From JASEHD01 sp964471945 (lineage in GTDB: Bacteria > Bacteroidota > Ignavibacteria > UBA10030 > SZUA-254), in the NCBI GenBank assembly GCA_964471945.1, contig CAYYIJ010000084.1, positions 1 to 9,250 on the forward strand: a stretch of 9,250 bases of DNA, read 5' to 3'. Positions 6,705-9,250 of the stretch are shown piece after piece. The notes beneath the pieces are model-generated. The model worked only from the letters and a program-made list of their open reading frames with translations, did no database searches and was not told where the DNA came from. The translations under genes were made by a program, and so were the position numbers. Numbering within the stretch: position 1 is the stretch's first letter; each line of letters starts with the position of its first letter.

Positions 6705-6767
6705 AATTCCGCCATCCGGGCAAATTAGTAAATAAATTTAGCGAATAATTCAATATTCTCCAAAGAT

Positions 6768-7823
6768 TTAGCATATCCTCGGCAATTGCTCACCGGAGAT
6801 CATATCAACGATCCTCGTACCCTTGATGCTGCTTTGCATAGTAACAATTCCGGGATGCTCAGCAACCACCTCACCGATGATGGCTGCGTCTTTTCCGTAC
6901 GAATGAGTTTTCATTTTTGTTAAAACTTTCTCGGCTTCAGTTGACGCAACAAATGCGATCAACTTTCCCTCGTTTGCAACATAAAGTGGATCAAGTCCAA
7001 GCATCTCGCATGCTCCTTTGACTTCTTCACTGACAGGTATTGTGATTTCATCAATTGATATCCCCACTTTTGCATGTTGTGCAATTTCGTTTAGTGCACT
7101 TGCAACACCACCGCGTGTTGGATCGCGAAGGACATGAATGTTTTTAGAAACTTCAAACATAGCATTCACTAACCCATTTAACACGGCACAATCACTTTTA
7201 ATCAGTGAGTCGAATTCTAAACCTTCCCGTACCGACATTATTGCAATTCCATGTTCGGCAATCGAGCCGCTTAAAATAATTTTATCTCCAACTTTTGCAT
7301 TCTTAGGATCGATGTTAATACCATTTTCTATTACACCAACACCAGAGGTATTTATAAAAATTTTATCCCCTTTTCCTCTATCTACAACTTTTGTATCTCC
7401 AGTTATTAATAAAACACCAGCCGCACTCGCAGCTTCTTGCATTGAAAGAACAACTCGCCACAGTTCATCCATCGGCAACCCCTCTTCGATGATAAATGCT
7501 ACAGAAAGATACAACGGCTTTGAGCCGCACATCGCAAGGTCGTTTACCGTTCCACATACTGCAAGCTTTCCAATATCTCCACCATGGAAAAATATTGGAT
7601 CCACAACATACGAATCTGTTGAAAATGCAAAACGAGTATCTTTTATTTTAAAAATAGCTCCATCGTGCAGCGGTTCGAGGAATTCATTTTTGAATTGAGT
7701 GATAAACATCTTTTGAATTAACTGCTGAGATAATTTTCCACCGCCGCCATGTGCTAACATAACCTGTTTGTAATCGGTTATCGGGAGCGGACATGCAAAA
7801 CTTAAATTCGATTCTTGTACCAT
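6768..7823 (-). CDS. hypE: Hydrogenase maturation protein HypE (carbamoyl dehydratase)
   Basis: HypE receives a carbamoyl group from HypF on its C-terminal cysteine and dehydrates it with ATP to a thiocyanate, the source of the cyanide ligands of the [NiFe]-hydrogenase Fe(CN)2CO centre. This 351-residue protein shows the family features: AHGGGGK (24-30) near the N-terminus, STDSYVVDP (68-76), the PurM-type ATP-binding motifs, DPTRGGVA (234-241) and the invariant C-terminal PRIC with Cys351 as last residue. Length and both ends are normal, so it should be active. The ATG at 7823 has AGAAAG upstream. It follows the MFS gene by 24 nt and is probably co-transcribed. None of hypA, B, C, D or F is in the window, so they must be elsewhere. 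The transcript then runs towards the tRNA-Leu locus. Confidence 0.95.
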   Translation of the reverse strand: MVQESNLSFACPLPITDYKQVMLAHGGGGKLSQQLIQKMFITQFKNEFLEPLHDGAIFKIKDTRFAFSTDSYVVDPIFFHGGDIGKLAVCGTVNDLAMCGSKPLYLSVAFIIEEGLPMDELWRVVLSMQEAASAAGVLLITGDTKVVDRGKGDKIFINTSGVGVIENGINIDPKNAKVGDKIILSGSIAEHGIAIMSVREGLEFDSLIKSDCAVLNGLVNAMFEVSKNIHVLRDPTRGGVASALNEIAQHAKVGISIDEITIPVSEEVKGACEMLGLDPLYVANEGKLIAFVASTEAEKVLTKMKTHSYGKDAAIIGEVVAEHPGIVTMQSSIKGTRIVDMISGEQLPRIC

Positions 7824-7847
7824 TGTTATTTCTTTCTGATTATCAAC

Positions 7848-9002
7848 TTAACCAATTGTTTCCGGCTTTTCCTTAACAAAGAAAAGTATAATTGTAGATA
7901 TTATCGTCAATCCGACAGAGAAATACAAAGGCGCAAGTATGTCGATGCTTTCCCAAAGTATGCCGGCTATTAAGGACGATGGAAGTGCACAAAGTCCGAT
8001 TATCATCTGAAATCCACCCAATGTACTTGCCCGATAATCTTTGGGTGCAAGTTCTGCAACGAATGTCTTTTGCACCGGCTCAATTGCGGCTTTGTGCAAA
8101 CCGTACAAAGCAAACATCAAAATAATACCAACATAACTTCGGAGAAAAATAAAACCGATACAAACGGAACCCCACATTATCAAAGAAAGAATTAAAACTT
8201 TCTTTCGCCCTAATTTATCGGAAAGTTTTCCAAAAGGGAGAGAAAATCCTGCTGCGACTGCGGTAAAAATAAGAAATAAAACTGGGACAAAAGATTGTTT
8301 CACCCCGAATTCATGAGCATAAATAAGCAGAAAGCTATAACTGAAAGAGCCAAGTGCGAAAAATGAACTTGCAGTAAGAAATATCCAAAAATTTCTGTTT
8401 AAATCCTTGAATGAAAGACCTTTAAAAATCTTAGCTGCAACTGTTGGTTGTTCCCTGATAGAAACAAGGATCAGTGTTACTGCGATTAACGATGGTATTG
8501 CTGCAATAAGAAATAAAGTTTGAAATCCAAGATTGAAAAACACAATACAAAATAAAATACCGCAAACAGCACCGAGGTTATCCATCGTGCGGAGCAAACC
8601 AAAATGCTTCCCACGATTTTCTTGAGTTGAAATATCGGCAACGATTGCGTCTCGCGGCGCACTTCGGATTTTTCCCATCCTATCTAAAACTCGAAATGGA
8701 ATCAGATGCTGCCAAATGGATGAGAATGCGTAACCAACCCTTGATAAGGAACCGCAGAGATAACCAATCCAAATAAATATTTTTCGTTTTCTAAGTTTAT
8801 CCGAAAGATACCCTGAGCCAGCTTGCGACAGCGAAACAATCGCCTCACCTAATCCATCGAGGAGGCCGAGAATTGCCATGTTTGCACCGAGAACAGTTGT
8901 TACAAACATGGGCCAAATGGGATAAATGATATCAGAGCCAAAGTCGTTTAAGAACGATGCAAGTGCAAATGTTCGGATAGTTTTTTTTGATTCGTAATTC
9001 AT
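7848..9002 (-). CDS. MFS transporter, 12-TM permease
   Basis: This 384-residue inner-membrane protein is made of hydrophobic segments consistent with 12 helices. Both halves carry the major-facilitator motif A in the loop after helix 2 or 8: GYLSDKLRKRK (64-74) and GKLSDKLGRKK (258-268). A further conserved stretch, DRMGKIRSAPRDAIVAD (107-123), matches a bacterial MFS group that carries (G)KGIRTAPRDALIAD-like motifs. The substrate cannot be told. Coupling to hypE by 24 nt suggests co-transcription and raises the possibility of a link to hydrogenase function, such as metal or metabolite transport, but this is speculative. The start is the ATG at 9002, which has no evident Shine-Dalgarno sequence, so a nearby alternative is not excluded. 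Confidence 0.88.
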   Translation of the reverse strand: MNYESKKTIRTFALASFLNDFGSDIIYPIWPMFVTTVLGANMAILGLLDGLGEAIVSLSQAGSGYLSDKLRKRKIFIWIGYLCGSLSRVGYAFSSIWQHLIPFRVLDRMGKIRSAPRDAIVADISTQENRGKHFGLLRTMDNLGAVCGILFCIVFFNLGFQTLFLIAAIPSLIAVTLILVSIREQPTVAAKIFKGLSFKDLNRNFWIFLTASSFFALGSFSYSFLLIYAHEFGVKQSFVPVLFLIFTAVAAGFSLPFGKLSDKLGRKKVLILSLIMWGSVCIGFIFLRSYVGIILMFALYGLHKAAIEPVQKTFVAELAPKDYRASTLGGFQMIIGLCALPSSLIAGILWESIDILAPLYFSVGLTIISTIILFFVKEKPETIG

Positions 9003-9250
9003 GATAGAAGATAGAAAATTGATGATATATCGATAGCTAATTCAAGTTTTAGGTTTTAGGTTTATTAAGGAATAAATATAACTCTTTTTAAGAAATATTC
9101 CATTTACTAATATCAGGGACGCAGTCGCATTGGCTGCGATTTGCGATAGGTTAAACTTCGCCAGAGCCACTCGATAGGACCAAAAAGTTACATTCAATGA
9201 ACAAATTACCATGTTAATTAGTAGTATTAGCCCAACAGTCACCCTGAGCT
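9003..9250. other. Intergenic region upstream of the MFS gene, with a possible repeat at the edge
   Basis: No convincing gene is seen here. A 66-codon frame on the minus strand has low-complexity composition and no recognisable domain. A small inverted pair, CGCAG (9120-9124) and CTGCG (9134-9138), could form a weak hairpin. The last 13 bases, GTCACCCTGAGCT, look like the left arm of a dispersed intergenic palindrome common in bacterial genomes, cut by the window end. The MFS promoter should lie in this region but cannot be placed. Confidence 0.35.

Larger units (their letters stand above)
6500..6721 (-). pseudogene. Interrupted tRNA-Leu(CAG) with a tRNA nested in its D-loop region
   Basis: The two ends of this 222-nt stretch are the halves of a single tRNA-Leu. 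The 5' piece (6721-6704) gives the acceptor strand GCCCGGA, then TG and the start of a D-arm, GCGGAATTG. The 3' piece (from about 6572 down to 6500) gives the end of the D-arm, a perfect anticodon stem CTAGC/GCTAG with loop TTCAGGA (anticodon CAG at 6549-6547), a long variable arm with stem TGAC/GTCA, a T-loop TTCAAGT, and the acceptor strand TCCGGGC plus A73. GCCCGGA and TCCGGGC pair at all seven positions, which argues that the pieces were one gene. Between them lie a hairpin and a complete second tRNA-Leu. The T-stem (ACACG/CCTGC) has two mismatches, a sign of decay. Unless the insert is spliced out, this copy is probably non-functional. Confidence 0.65.

Noticed and set aside
6722..6756. 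TTGAAT and ACTAAT boxes upstream of the outer tRNA-Leu as its promoter
   Set aside because: The -10-like box ends only about three bases before the tRNA 5' end, leaving no room for a start site; the locus may be read from the hypE transcript.
9042..9242. 66-codon frame on the minus strand upstream of the MFS gene
   Set aside because: It has no recognisable domain, no clear ribosome site and an odd composition, and it overlaps small repeats. It is best treated as a chance frame.

Overview
The window looks like chromosome from a bacterium of moderate to low GC. Nearly every gene is on the minus strand, in tightly packed runs, with good Shine-Dalgarno sequences (AGGAGG, AAGGAG) where the start matters. 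The gene mix (hydrogenase maturation, a thiolase with a DUF35 partner, FdrA) fits an anaerobic or facultative bacterium. I suspect the Bacteroidota/Ignavibacteria/FCB side, but no phylogenetic marker in the window settles this.

Layout, read along minus-strand transcription from right to left. An MFS permease (9002-7848) is followed 24 nt later by hypE (7823-6768), which makes the cyanide ligand of [NiFe]-hydrogenase. Next comes a leucine tRNA locus (6721-6500). There, an intact tRNA-Leu(CAG) lies inside the D-loop region of a second tRNA-Leu(CAG), whose two acceptor strands still match perfectly although they are now about 200 nt apart. After a short AT-rich leader comes a five-gene operon: a GNAT-like protein (6386-5640), a thiolase-fold protein (5638-4463), its DUF35 zinc-ribbon/OB-fold partner (4460-4113), a DUF2877/AllH-like protein (4113-3298) and FdrA/AllF (3296-1740). 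Adjacent genes in it overlap or are separated by at most 2 nt. Last is a two-gene type II restriction-modification system: a beta-class DNA methyltransferase (1675-698) and a BglII/BstYI-type endonuclease (701-132), joined by an ATGA overlap. A 28-codon open frame entering from the left edge on the plus strand may be the end of a convergent gene.

How the genes may work together. The five-gene operon joins two modules. One is a thiolase/DUF35 pair, the architecture used for acyl-CoA C-C bond formation or cleavage. The other is FdrA plus DUF2877, two of the three subunits of the oxamic transcarbamylase of Escherichia coli (AllF, AllH). The third subunit, AllG/DUF1116, is absent, and the restriction system occupies the position directly after fdrA. 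The thiolase has proline where the family has its nucleophilic cysteine, so it is unlikely to be an ordinary thiolase. Together these make the operon a candidate for an unusual CoA-dependent pathway. Its substrate cannot be read from the sequence.

The most notable observations are the nested tRNA-Leu locus, the cysteine-less thiolase, and the FdrA-DUF2877-thiolase-DUF35 operon without DUF1116.
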